Source: Thermoguttaceae bacterium (GTDB lineage: Bacteria; Planctomycetota; Planctomycetia; Pirellulales; Thermoguttaceae). From it: 64,000 bases of DNA. This document shows, piece by piece, positions 34,871-42,509 of the stretch; the first letter of the stretch is position 1; each line of letters opens with the position of its first letter. The stretch spans positions 1 through 64,000 of the forward strand of contig JAGBAA010000098.1 of the NCBI GenBank assembly GCA_017939795.1, given 5' to 3'. The translations under genes were made by a program, and so were the position numbers. Below the pieces are notes generated by a model. That model was given only the letters and a program-made list of their open reading frames with translations. It was not told the origin of the DNA and did no database searches.

Positions 34871-37800
34871 TCAATTTGTGTTCTGCGTTCCATTCGCCTT
34901 TTTCTCGAGGTATCTGTCGAGATACCAGAGCGTGTGAGCAGTCTGCCTGTGTTTCTGGGAGAAATCCTTTCCGCAGGAGCGTCCAGTACCGGAAACGGCC
35001 TTTAACGGTTCTGGAAGCGTACGAAGAAGGAATTCCGGATAGCGCGGATCGCCCGTGATCTCACCGGCTTTCGCGATCCCTTCCGTCACGAGGATCGAGT
35101 ACCAGCCGCTGTCCGCGAATTTTGGGCAGCCCGTTTTGTAGCGGAAGCCCATTTTCGCCTCATTCCACGATTCATCCAGAAGCCAGTTTGCGGCCCGGAC
35201 GATGATTTTTTGCGACGTTTCGCGACTCTCAGTGTCCGGGACGGATTCTGAGAAACGAACGAGTGAGTGGAGCAGTACGCCGACGGCAAACGCCTTCCCG
35301 CCGCGGTGCTCTTTTTTGTCCGGGCAGTCGCACTCCGTCTGGTCCTGTGGAAGGTCAAAGCAGCCGGTCTCCGGATTTTGTTTTGATTCGATGCACTCGA
35401 GATAGAGCCGAGCTGCGTTCATGAAAAATGGATTCCCGGTGAAACGGTACGAGTAGACCGCATTATTCATCGACCACCCGGCCGAGCGTTCGATCCTGAA
35501 ATCATACTTCGGCGTGTAGCGTTCCGCCTGACGCCATGCGCCGGAATATGCAGCATCCCAGAGGTACCGATCCCCCGTCAGGCACGCAATATACCAGGTG
35601 CCGGGGTGGAACGTATGGCCGCCCGAATTGTCGGACTCCCACCCAAGCAGACTGTACTGGTAGACGCCCATGATGTCCTGAATGCGCGGATCTCCTTTCA
35701 CGAAAAAGCCGTTTACGTGTCCGAGACAGTGCGTGTAGCGGAGTTCCCGCTCTTCCGGTTTCCATGGGTACGCCTTTCGGTCCACCGTCGTGTAGTGGCG
35801 TGCGGTCTCGATGCCGCGGGTGAGGATCGCCGGATCCGCGGTCCGTGCGAAGAAAAGGGCGCAGACGTATGCGAGATCGTACTCCTGGTTTCCCCAGTTG
35901 AATTTCCGCTCGCCAAACCAGTCTCCGAAGTTCATCCAGCCGTACTCACCGCGCTGTTGACGGCCTTTTTCCAGATTCGCGAAACTTGTCCGGAATGCCT
36001 CCTCGTAGGCGTCCCATTTTCCTTTGCGTACCGGATCCACGGGCGGAAAGACTCCTGCGGCGCAATAGTATTCTGCAGGAGCCGCGGCAAAAAGCGGATT
36101 TTGGAGCCACGCGGACTTCACTTCGCGCACCTTTCCCGTTTTCGGATCCGGACGTACGATCCAGAAATCGTGGCGCAGTTCCATCCCGCGCTTGAAGAGG
36201 TACGCGCTGTCCTTCAGCCAATAGTAGTGCATGAGGAGGCCGTCGAGCGTCTTTGCACCGTCCGGAGCGTAGTTTTCCGGGAGTTCCGGCAGAATGTGGA
36301 AGCCGACTTTTCCATCTCGGCACGTCATCCCCTTCGGCCAGCACTGCCAGGCATCGCGCAGGAAAAACGCTCCGTCGTCGGCAGAGATCATGCCGTCCCA
36401 GTGCTCGACTTCTTTCCGCGTATCGGCCGCATTCGCCGCATCCGCAGTTTCTGCCGCACTCGCCGATCCAGCCGTGCTCGCCGTCAGTTCGCAGACCGCG
36501 TGCTTTTCCGTATCCTGAAGCCAGGAGATCCCGGAGACGCCTTTTCCTCCGGGGACGAAGACCGACGCGCTCTTCACCAGCGTCATTGGCTCCTCAAGTT
36601 CACGATTCGCCAGCGTCGAGCGGATACGGATGAAGTCCTCTCCAAAAAACGTGATCTCGTGACCCGTGAGGAAATCTTTTTCTCCCTCTTTCGGCTGGAA
36701 TTCTCCTGAACTCTGCAGGACTGCGGCTTGTGTCCCCTGCGAAACGAGGGTGAATTCTCCGGCTCCAGTCTGCGTCTGCGTTCCATCGGCAAAACGGACG
36801 CATGAGGAGAGAGAAGCGGCGAATTTTCGCATTTCCGCCTCCGAAACAGGAGAAGTTCCCGCTGAAAAACAGAATTCTGGCGAGGTTTCCAAACGGTAGG
36901 TGACGGCGTTGGCCGATTTTGCGCGGGTCGATGCCCTGAATGTGCAGATGAGCCACTTCACGCTGCCGTCTTCCCATTTCGCAAACGTCTCAAACTGGGC
37001 GGGGACGAGAACTCCGGATTCATCCAGAAGCCGGACGTTTTCCGCGTTCGCGAGGACTCCCTTCGCAAACGGCACTCCGGAAATTACCGGCCAGTCGGTT
37101 CTCGGATGATCCGTCGGTTCCGCGACCGTCAGGATGACCGACATTTTCTGCGTTTCTCCCGGAACAGGGGAGGCTCCCGCTTCAAATTCGACCGTTTCAG
37201 AGGTTCCCCACCCTTTCCGATTCAGCGGAAGGGTGACGGATGCGCGGACTTTCTTTCCTTTTTCGAGGCCGGAGAGCACGACTCGATGATTCCGCATTCC
37301 GGATTCCTGCTCGATCCATTTTTTCCCGTCGATCTCCACAACTGCGGGCATCGTCGGAGTGTTCGAGATCCACGAAAGCTGCGTCGAACCGTCAGGGAGC
37401 GTGAATGTTTCCAGATGCGAGAGTTTCGGAATGTCGTCTTTTGCCGCCGGCACAAGACGCACATAATCATAGTACGCCCAGCCGCGGCTTTGGGGACTTG
37501 CGTAGAGGTCATCGACCCAAAGCTCAAACGTGCCGTCGTCGATCTGGAAAAATCCCAGGTCATTCTCTCCCCGGCCGGTCTTTTCCCAGTTCTTTCCGTC
37601 CAGAGAGATCGCCAGAGGCCGATTCGACGGACTGCTGAACACCTGGTAGAATCCGTTTGGGATCCCCGTGATCTTCGTGTGGAGCGGCGGAGCGCCTTCT
37701 TCCGGACTCTTTCGGTCTGCGTCCTGCGGAAGGACCGGAGTCGTGACCGACGCGCCGTTGGAGCGTTTCCGGACTACATCTTCCTCTTTCGTCCAGATCT

Positions 37801-37978
37801 GCCATTGATCGCTCGATGCTTTATTCAGATTCCAGGCCTGAGGCGACGACCATTCTTCCACTTCGTAAACGAGGCCTTCCAGCTGGTCGCGCAGTCCTTC
37901 AGAGTACACCGTGTTTTCCGGCAGGGTGAACGTCAGCAGGGTACAGAGGACGGTGAGTAGAAAATTTTTCCATTTCAT
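34871..37978 (-). CDS. PcRGLX/YetA-like exo-rhamnogalacturonan lyase-family protein
   Basis: Encodes 1035 residues with a signal peptide (FLLTVLCTLLTFTLPE). AGGAG about nine bases upstream supports 37978. Residues ~40-260 hold beta-sandwich or Fn3-like segments. A RIFT-barrel domain follows with the diagnostic WPVISGVPFAKGVL and then KWEDGSVKWLICTF, as in YetA and the fungal PL26 lyase PcRGLX. The second half is an alpha/alpha-barrel region (GWMNFGDWFGERKFNWGNQEYD and WESDNSGGHTFHPG). Family members cleave rhamnogalacturonan or related acidic glycans. The substrate here is inferred only. The window also encodes a sialidase-like protein and an SGNH hydrolase, consistent with polysaccharide use. 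Confidence 0.72.
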   Translation of the reverse strand: MKWKNFLLTVLCTLLTFTLPENTVYSEGLRDQLEGLVYEVEEWSSPQAWNLNKASSDQWQIWTKEEDVVRKRSNGASVTTPVLPQDADRKSPEEGAPPLHTKITGIPNGFYQVFSSPSNRPLAISLDGKNWEKTGRGENDLGFFQIDDGTFELWVDDLYASPQSRGWAYYDYVRLVPAAKDDIPKLSHLETFTLPDGSTQLSWISNTPTMPAVVEIDGKKWIEQESGMRNHRVVLSGLEKGKKVRASVTLPLNRKGWGTSETVEFEAGASPVPGETQKMSVILTVAEPTDHPRTDWPVISGVPFAKGVLANAENVRLLDESGVLVPAQFETFAKWEDGSVKWLICTFRASTRAKSANAVTYRLETSPEFCFSAGTSPVSEAEMRKFAASLSSCVRFADGTQTQTGAGEFTLVSQGTQAAVLQSSGEFQPKEGEKDFLTGHEITFFGEDFIRIRSTLANRELEEPMTLVKSASVFVPGGKGVSGISWLQDTEKHAVCELTASTAGSASAAETADAANAADTRKEVEHWDGMISADDGAFFLRDAWQCWPKGMTCRDGKVGFHILPELPENYAPDGAKTLDGLLMHYYWLKDSAYLFKRGMELRHDFWIVRPDPKTGKVREVKSAWLQNPLFAAAPAEYYCAAGVFPPVDPVRKGKWDAYEEAFRTSFANLEKGRQQRGEYGWMNFGDWFGERKFNWGNQEYDLAYVCALFFARTADPAILTRGIETARHYTTVDRKAYPWKPEERELRYTHCLGHVNGFFVKGDPRIQDIMGVYQYSLLGWESDNSGGHTFHPGTWYIACLTGDRYLWDAAYSGAWRQAERYTPKYDFRIERSAGWSMNNAVYSYRFTGNPFFMNAARLYLECIESKQNPETGCFDLPQDQTECDCPDKKEHRGGKAFAVGVLLHSLVRFSESVPDTESRETSQKIIVRAANWLLDESWNEAKMGFRYKTGCPKFADSGWYSILVTEGIAKAGEITGDPRYPEFLLRTLPEPLKAVSGTGRSCGKDFSQKHRQTAHTLWYLDRYLEKKANGTQNTN

Positions 37979-38444
37979 GGGGATCTCTCCTGATTTCGGC
38001 GGGTAAAATAAAAAATCCAAGCATACACAGGATACTCTTTTCCCGCCTGAAAGTCAAGCCCCCAGATTCGGAAATTTTGGAAATTCTCTGAATTTTGCTG
38101 GATCTTTACTTTCCCCTCCTCATTCCTGTTCTGTACGGAATGCTGAAATCGGAGGCTCAGTCCGCGTCTCTTTTTTCGAATTTCTGCGTTCCTGATTTGT
38201 GTGTTGGAATGCCGGATCTGCGTACCGGATACCGGGAAAAAAAGAGAACGAAAATGAGACGGAGCTTGTCCTTGAGGGACAGTACATCGAAATTTTTTTG
38301 AGAAAAGAGAGCCGAAGGCGGGAATTTTCGTGAATTTTGGGGTGGTGGGGGTAGGCAGAAACGGTTTTTGTGCTAAAATGGGGGTCTGATCGTTTTGTGG
38401 AGATTTTTCGACCCATTTCCTATTTTCCTTTCATGGAGGCTCAC
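37979..38444. other. Divergent intergenic region between lyase-like and malic enzyme genes
   Basis: It contains the lyase promoter (38029-38058) and a TAAAAT -10-like element at 38374-38379 for malic enzyme, with only a poor -35. A gggtaaaataaaa word at 38001 lies between the lyase promoter and its start codon. No other gene is seen. Confidence 0.5.
38029..38058 (-). promoter_or_regulatory. Promoter of the lyase-like gene, TTGACT-18-TATCCT
   Basis: On the minus strand TTGACT (38058-38053) is followed after 18 bp by TATCCT (38034-38029). Confidence 0.55.
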
Positions 38445-39785
38445 GTGAACAAAGAAGAACTGAAAGCGGCTGCGCTTCGATACCATGCCGAACCGGTCCC
38501 CGGCAAGATCGCTGTCCGGACGACAAAACCGTGTCTGACGGCAGAGGAACTTTCTCTTGCGTACACTCCGGGAGTCGCTGCTCCGTGTCTGGAGATCAAG
38601 GATACTCCGGAAACCGTCTGGAAATACACTGCCCGCAGCAATACTGTGGCGGTCGTGTCGGACGGGACGGCCGTTCTTGGTCTGGGAAATATCGGACCGG
38701 AAGCCGGGATGCCCGTGATGGAAGGAAAAGCCGTCCTTTTCAAGCGTTTTGCGGACATTGATGCCATGGCACTGTGCATCGGGAAAGTCTTCAATGAAAA
38801 AGGGCGTACGGATGCTGCGAAGGTGATCGAAACGGTCGAACGCCTTGAGCCTTCTTTCGGCGGGATCAATCTGGAAGATATCGGTGCGCCGGCCTGTTTT
38901 GAAGTCGAGCAGACGCTCAAGCAGCGGATGAACATTCCGGTCTTTCACGATGACCAGCATGGGACGGCGATCATTTCGCTTGCCGCGATCATCAATGCAC
39001 TGAAAATGGTCGGAAAAGAGATCTCGAAGTGCCGTTTTGTCGTCAACGGCGCCGGGGCTGCGGGGATCTCGTGCAGCGAACTCTACATCACGGCCGGTGC
39101 GGACCGGAAAAACTTCCTGATGTTCGACAGTAAGGGCGTCATCAGCACGAAGCGTACGGATCTGAATGCTGAAAAAGCGCGTTTTGCCGCCGATACGGAG
39201 GTCGCGTCGCTCGCGGAAGCACTTGTGGGTGCCGACGTTTTCCTTGGTCTGAGCGTCGGCGGCTGCGTGACTCCGGAAATGGTGAAGACCATGGCTCCGG
39301 GCGCGATCATTTTCGCGATGGCCAATCCGGTGCCGGAGATCGACCCTGCGCTTGCGCGTGAAGCGGGAGCCGCCGTTGTCGGGACCGGGCGGAGCGATTT
39401 TCCGAACCAGATCAACAATGTACTCGGATTTCCCGGAATTTTCCGCGGTGCACTGGATGTGCGCGCGACGGACATCAACGTCGAAATGCAGCTCGCAGCG
39501 AGCCGTGCGATTGCCGAAGTCGCCTGCGAAACTGTCCCGGAAGAGCTGAAGGCGTACCTCAAGATCGCGTATCCGGCAGACTATGCTGCCGGCGTTTTCG
39601 ATCCGGAAATGCCCCTTTCGAGCGACTATGTCATTCCGAAGCCGTTCGACTCCCGCGTCGTTCCGCGTGTTGCGCGCTACGTGGCGGAAGCTGCGATGCA
39701 GACCGGGACGGCTCAGATCCGGATCGATGATCTGGATGCCTACGAGGCAGAAGTCACGGCCCGGGTCGCCCGTGCGAATTCCTGA
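38445..39785 (+). CDS. NAD(P)-dependent malic enzyme (short form)
   Basis: Encodes 446 residues. A GTG at 38445 is chosen because GGAGG lies five bases upstream; the ATG at 38433 has no such site and itself overlaps GGAGG. The enzyme decarboxylates malate to pyruvate, making NAD(P)H. Motifs: [11 protein letters not shown] near the N-terminus, [14 protein letters not shown] (catalytic Lys), [17 protein letters not shown] and [11 protein letters not shown] (metal-binding acids), and the Rossmann glycines [11 protein letters not shown]. The phosphotransacetylase-like C-terminal domain of long MaeB is absent. Cofactor preference is not decided from the sequence. Confidence 0.93.
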   Translation: MNKEELKAAALRYHAEPVPGKIAVRTTKPCLTAEELSLAYTPGVAAPCLEIKDTPETVWKYTARSNTVAVVSDGTAVLGLGNIGPEAGMPVMEGKAVLFKRFADIDAMALCIGKVFNEKGRTDAAKVIETVERLEPSFGGINLEDIGAPACFEVEQTLKQRMNIPVFHDDQHGTAIISLAAIINALKMVGKEISKCRFVVNGAGAAGISCSELYITAGADRKNFLMFDSKGVISTKRTDLNAEKARFAADTEVASLAEALVGADVFLGLSVGGCVTPEMVKTMAPGAIIFAMANPVPEIDPALAREAGAAVVGTGRSDFPNQINNVLGFPGIFRGALDVRATDINVEMQLAASRAIAEVACETVPEELKAYLKIAYPADYAAGVFDPEMPLSSDYVIPKPFDSRVVPRVARYVAEAAMQTGTAQIRIDDLDAYEAEVTARVARANS

Positions 39786-39816
39786 ATTCCACTTTTGCCT
39801 GCACTTTGAAGAGAAA

Positions 39817-39875
39817 AAGACCGATCGCAGAGAAATTTCTTTCAAAAATCATGAAATTTTTCTGAAATCGGTCTT
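39817..39875 (+). other. Long inverted repeat after the malic enzyme gene
   Basis: AAGACCGAT (39817-39825) pairs perfectly with ATCGGTCTT (39867-39875), with partial inner pairing AGAAATTT/AAATTTTTCT. It overlaps the -35 of the next promoter. No T-run follows, so terminator or operator are both possible. Confidence 0.4.
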
Positions 39876-39901
39876 GTGCAAATTTCCAAAAAGATTAAAA
39901 T
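39874..39901 (+). promoter_or_regulatory. Promoter of the acyltransferase gene, TTGTGC-16-TAAAAT
   Basis: TTGTGC at 39874-39879 and TAAAAT at 39896-39901, with a 16-bp spacer, lie inside A/T-rich DNA. Confidence 0.5.
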
Positions 39902-39977
39902 AAAATAAAAAACCGAAAGGCGGCAGACCGGTCTGTGTTCTGCTGTCGGGACTATGGGGAGGCGTATAGGAAACGTC

Positions 39978-40826
39978 ATGTCGGAACAAATTTCCCAACA
40001 GTCGGACCATGCAGTACCGAAGGAAGAGACTTCTGTGTCTCTCGCCGCCGGGGAAACTGTGCACGTGACGGGAACGTCCGCTTCTGAAGATGTCCTGTCG
40101 GCTCCGACGGAAACGCAGACGGAAACGCAGACTCCGCGGTTTGATGCTTCGGAAGACCGGTCCTATTTTGCGTTGGATGCCCGGATCGGCCGGAGTCTCT
40201 GTTCGGGGCTTGCCCGTTTTTTGAGCGGCGCAACATCGAGCTGGTATTCGCAGCCGGATACGTGCCAGCGGGTCTACTATGCGAACCATACGAGCCACTT
40301 GGATATTTTGGCCATCTGGTCGTCGCTTCCGGGGTATGTCCGGCGTTTTGTGCGTCCTGTCGCGGCCAAAGACTATTGGAGCAAGGGGTTGGTTCGGCCG
40401 TATATTGCGAATCGGCTCTTCAATGCGATCCTTTTGGAGCGTCAGCATGTCAAGGCGCATCAGAATCCGATCGACGCGATGGTCAGGGAGATGGGAGACC
40501 GTTACTCTATCATTATTTTCCCGGAAGGCGGACGACAGTCCTCCGGTGAGATGGCGGAGTTTAAGAGCGGGCTGTACCATATCTGCAAAAAGAAGCCCGG
40601 GCTGGAGCTGATTCCGATCTATATCGATAATATGAATCGGATCTTGCCGCGCGGAACGTCGCTTCCTGTGCCGCTTTTAAGTCACGTTACGTTCGGTAAA
40701 CCGCTCCGGCTGGAAGAAAATGAAAAGAAACAGGATTTCCTTGTGCGTGCGCGTCAGGCCGTTCTGGACCTGAAGGAACTGCATCTCCGGCGCAATGCCG
40801 AGCCTGAGGAAATGCCGAGGCATTAG
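39978..40826 (+). CDS. PlsC-like 1-acylglycerol-3-phosphate acyltransferase
   Basis: Encodes 282 residues from 39978, with AGGA seven bases upstream. The acyltransferase signature is complete: NHTSHLD (the HX4D catalytic motif), then a conserved RPVAAKDYW, the substrate-binding FPEGGRQSSGEM (FPEGTR variant) and a late IPIYIDN. These enzymes add the second acyl chain to lysophosphatidic acid. The N-terminal ~65 residues are an extra low-complexity, Thr/Ser/Glu-rich tail containing TETQTETQT that is not part of the family. The next gene is cdsA, giving consecutive steps of phospholipid synthesis (phosphatidate, then CDP-diacylglycerol). Confidence 0.85.
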   Translation: MSEQISQQSDHAVPKEETSVSLAAGETVHVTGTSASEDVLSAPTETQTETQTPRFDASEDRSYFALDARIGRSLCSGLARFLSGATSSWYSQPDTCQRVYYANHTSHLDILAIWSSLPGYVRRFVRPVAAKDYWSKGLVRPYIANRLFNAILLERQHVKAHQNPIDAMVREMGDRYSIIIFPEGGRQSSGEMAEFKSGLYHICKKKPGLELIPIYIDNMNRILPRGTSLPVPLLSHVTFGKPLRLEENEKKQDFLVRARQAVLDLKELHLRRNAEPEEMPRH

Positions 40827-40913
40827 AGACGGATCGATCCGCTTTCTTTAAGAGGAACAGGCGGAAGGCCGTGCAGAGAAATTTTTGGGAAATTGGAGAG
40901 CTCCCTGGTTTTT

Positions 40914-42329
40914 ATGGACAATACATTCCTGGTTTTTATTGGAGTTTTGGCGATTTTGGGGACGATTTCCCTGACGACTTCCATTTTAAAGCGTCAGTCC
41001 AACTCTGGTTTTGACCCATTGGTCCTGGATAAATTTACGTCCTGCGTCAAAGGCTGGTGGTGGTTATTCGCTTTCGTGGCGGCCGCATTTTATGTGCCTG
41101 GCGGAAAGTATCTCGTGACGGGACTTTTCGGCGCAATGTCGTTCTGGGCGATGCGTGAGTTCATTACGCTCATCCCGACCCGGCAGGCAGACCATCGAAC
41201 GCTCTTCTTTCTTTTTTTCCTGTGTATTCCAGCCCAGTATATTTTGGTCGGCGGAGATTTTTACGAGATCTACTCCGTTTTGATCCCTTCCTTCATTTTT
41301 CTTTTGATCCCGATGCTCATCGCCATGTTTGGCGACACGAAATTTTATCTGACGCGCATTACTCAGATCTGTGTTTCGCTTTTGATCTGCGTATACAGTC
41401 TGAGTTTTGTCCCGGCACTTTTGACGGCAGACATGGAGCCGGCTGTTCCGCAGACCGAGTTTTTGCAGACAGGATCTTCACTGACAGCGGCAGAGCTGCA
41501 GGAAGAGAAAAGAAAGGCGTCGGCCCCGCTTTCGCAGGAAATTCCCCATTCTCAGGAAACTGCGGGTGGTGTGCTGACCGGCGAACTTCAGGAGAATACG
41601 GAAGGCGCACTAACGCAGAGCGTACCGGCTTCGGCTGAACCGGCAGAGAGTGTACCGACTGAAACCGTACAGGAGGAAACAGGATCGACTGTTGGGCCGC
41701 AGACGATGATTCCGGAGGAGGCCGTGCATTCCCAAAATTTGGGAGGAACGCTGGAGGGGCCGGGGGAAACGGGATCAGAGAGCTCGCTGTGTCCTGCTGA
41801 AATGCAGCTCGCGGAAACTTCGGGAATTTCAAAGGATGCTGAAATCGATGGTTTCGAGGCTCCTGTGTCGGATGCTGCGGGGCAGAAATCGCGGAAGCCG
41901 GTGGATAAGATCGGGCTTTTGCTTTTCTTTTTCCTCACGACGCAGCTTTCGGAGATCTTTCCGTTCCTTGCCGGTCTGTTTTGCAAGATCCAGCATCCGA
42001 TCGCGCCGGCTATCAACCTTTCAAAGACTTGGGAAGGGCTTGCCTTCAGTCTTGTCGGGACGACTTTTGCGGGAAGTGTTCTTTACTTCATCATGCCGTT
42101 TAATGTCTGGAGCTGCGGCATCGCCGCCTGCCTGATCGCGCTGATGGGGTTTGGAGGAACGCTGACGCTTTCTGCGATCAAGCGTGACCGCGGTGTCCGT
42201 GACTACGGGACCCTTGTCGTTGGCCATGACGGGATCCTGGACCGGATCGATTCGATCTGTTTCGCGGCTCCGGTATTTTTCCACATCGTCCAGATCTACC
42301 TTCATTTTCCAAACATATTTTGGGGATGA
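40914..42329 (+). CDS. cdsA: Phosphatidate cytidylyltransferase with a large internal linker
   Basis: Encodes about 471 residues; the ATG at 40914 is the first after GGAG but at long spacing, so the start is uncertain. The C-terminal signature of CDP-diacylglycerol synthases is clear: SAIKRDRGVRDYGTLVVGH followed by DGILDRIDS. It makes CDP-diacylglycerol from phosphatidate and CTP in the inner membrane. Membrane helices flank both sides. Unusually, about 155 residues of acidic, Ser/Thr/Glu/Pro-rich low complexity are inserted between two membrane helices (roughly residues 170-325), whereas usual CdsA is near 270-300 residues. The reading frame stays open, so this is an insertion and not decay. 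Confidence 0.85.
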   Translation: MDNTFLVFIGVLAILGTISLTTSILKRQSNSGFDPLVLDKFTSCVKGWWWLFAFVAAAFYVPGGKYLVTGLFGAMSFWAMREFITLIPTRQADHRTLFFLFFLCIPAQYILVGGDFYEIYSVLIPSFIFLLIPMLIAMFGDTKFYLTRITQICVSLLICVYSLSFVPALLTADMEPAVPQTEFLQTGSSLTAAELQEEKRKASAPLSQEIPHSQETAGGVLTGELQENTEGALTQSVPASAEPAESVPTETVQEETGSTVGPQTMIPEEAVHSQNLGGTLEGPGETGSESSLCPAEMQLAETSGISKDAEIDGFEAPVSDAAGQKSRKPVDKIGLLLFFFLTTQLSEIFPFLAGLFCKIQHPIAPAINLSKTWEGLAFSLVGTTFAGSVLYFIMPFNVWSCGIAACLIALMGFGGTLTLSAIKRDRGVRDYGTLVVGHDGILDRIDSICFAAPVFFHIVQIYLHFPNIFWG

Positions 42330-42509
42330 GTTCCTGAAGTTTTGAGAACTCGGATGCCGAAAGGCTCACTTTCAGGATTTGATTTTCCGTGCGTTTTCGG
42401 CCGGTTTGGTGCCGGAAACGCATGATTTGTGTCCCGACGCCATTCAGGTTTGGGGCGAAACGCCGTTCATTTTACTTCATGGACCGACCCGGTCCCGGAA
42501 TCAGAGACC

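Noticed and set aside
32794-38268. A 16-base word shared by two intergenic regions (32794-32809 and 38253-38268)
   Set aside because: The similarity does not extend beyond 16 bases and no third copy was noticed; it may be chance.
38373-39845. A 490-codon open frame antisense to malic enzyme
   Set aside because: It mirrors a highly conserved gene, has no family motif and arises from the codon bias of the sense strand.
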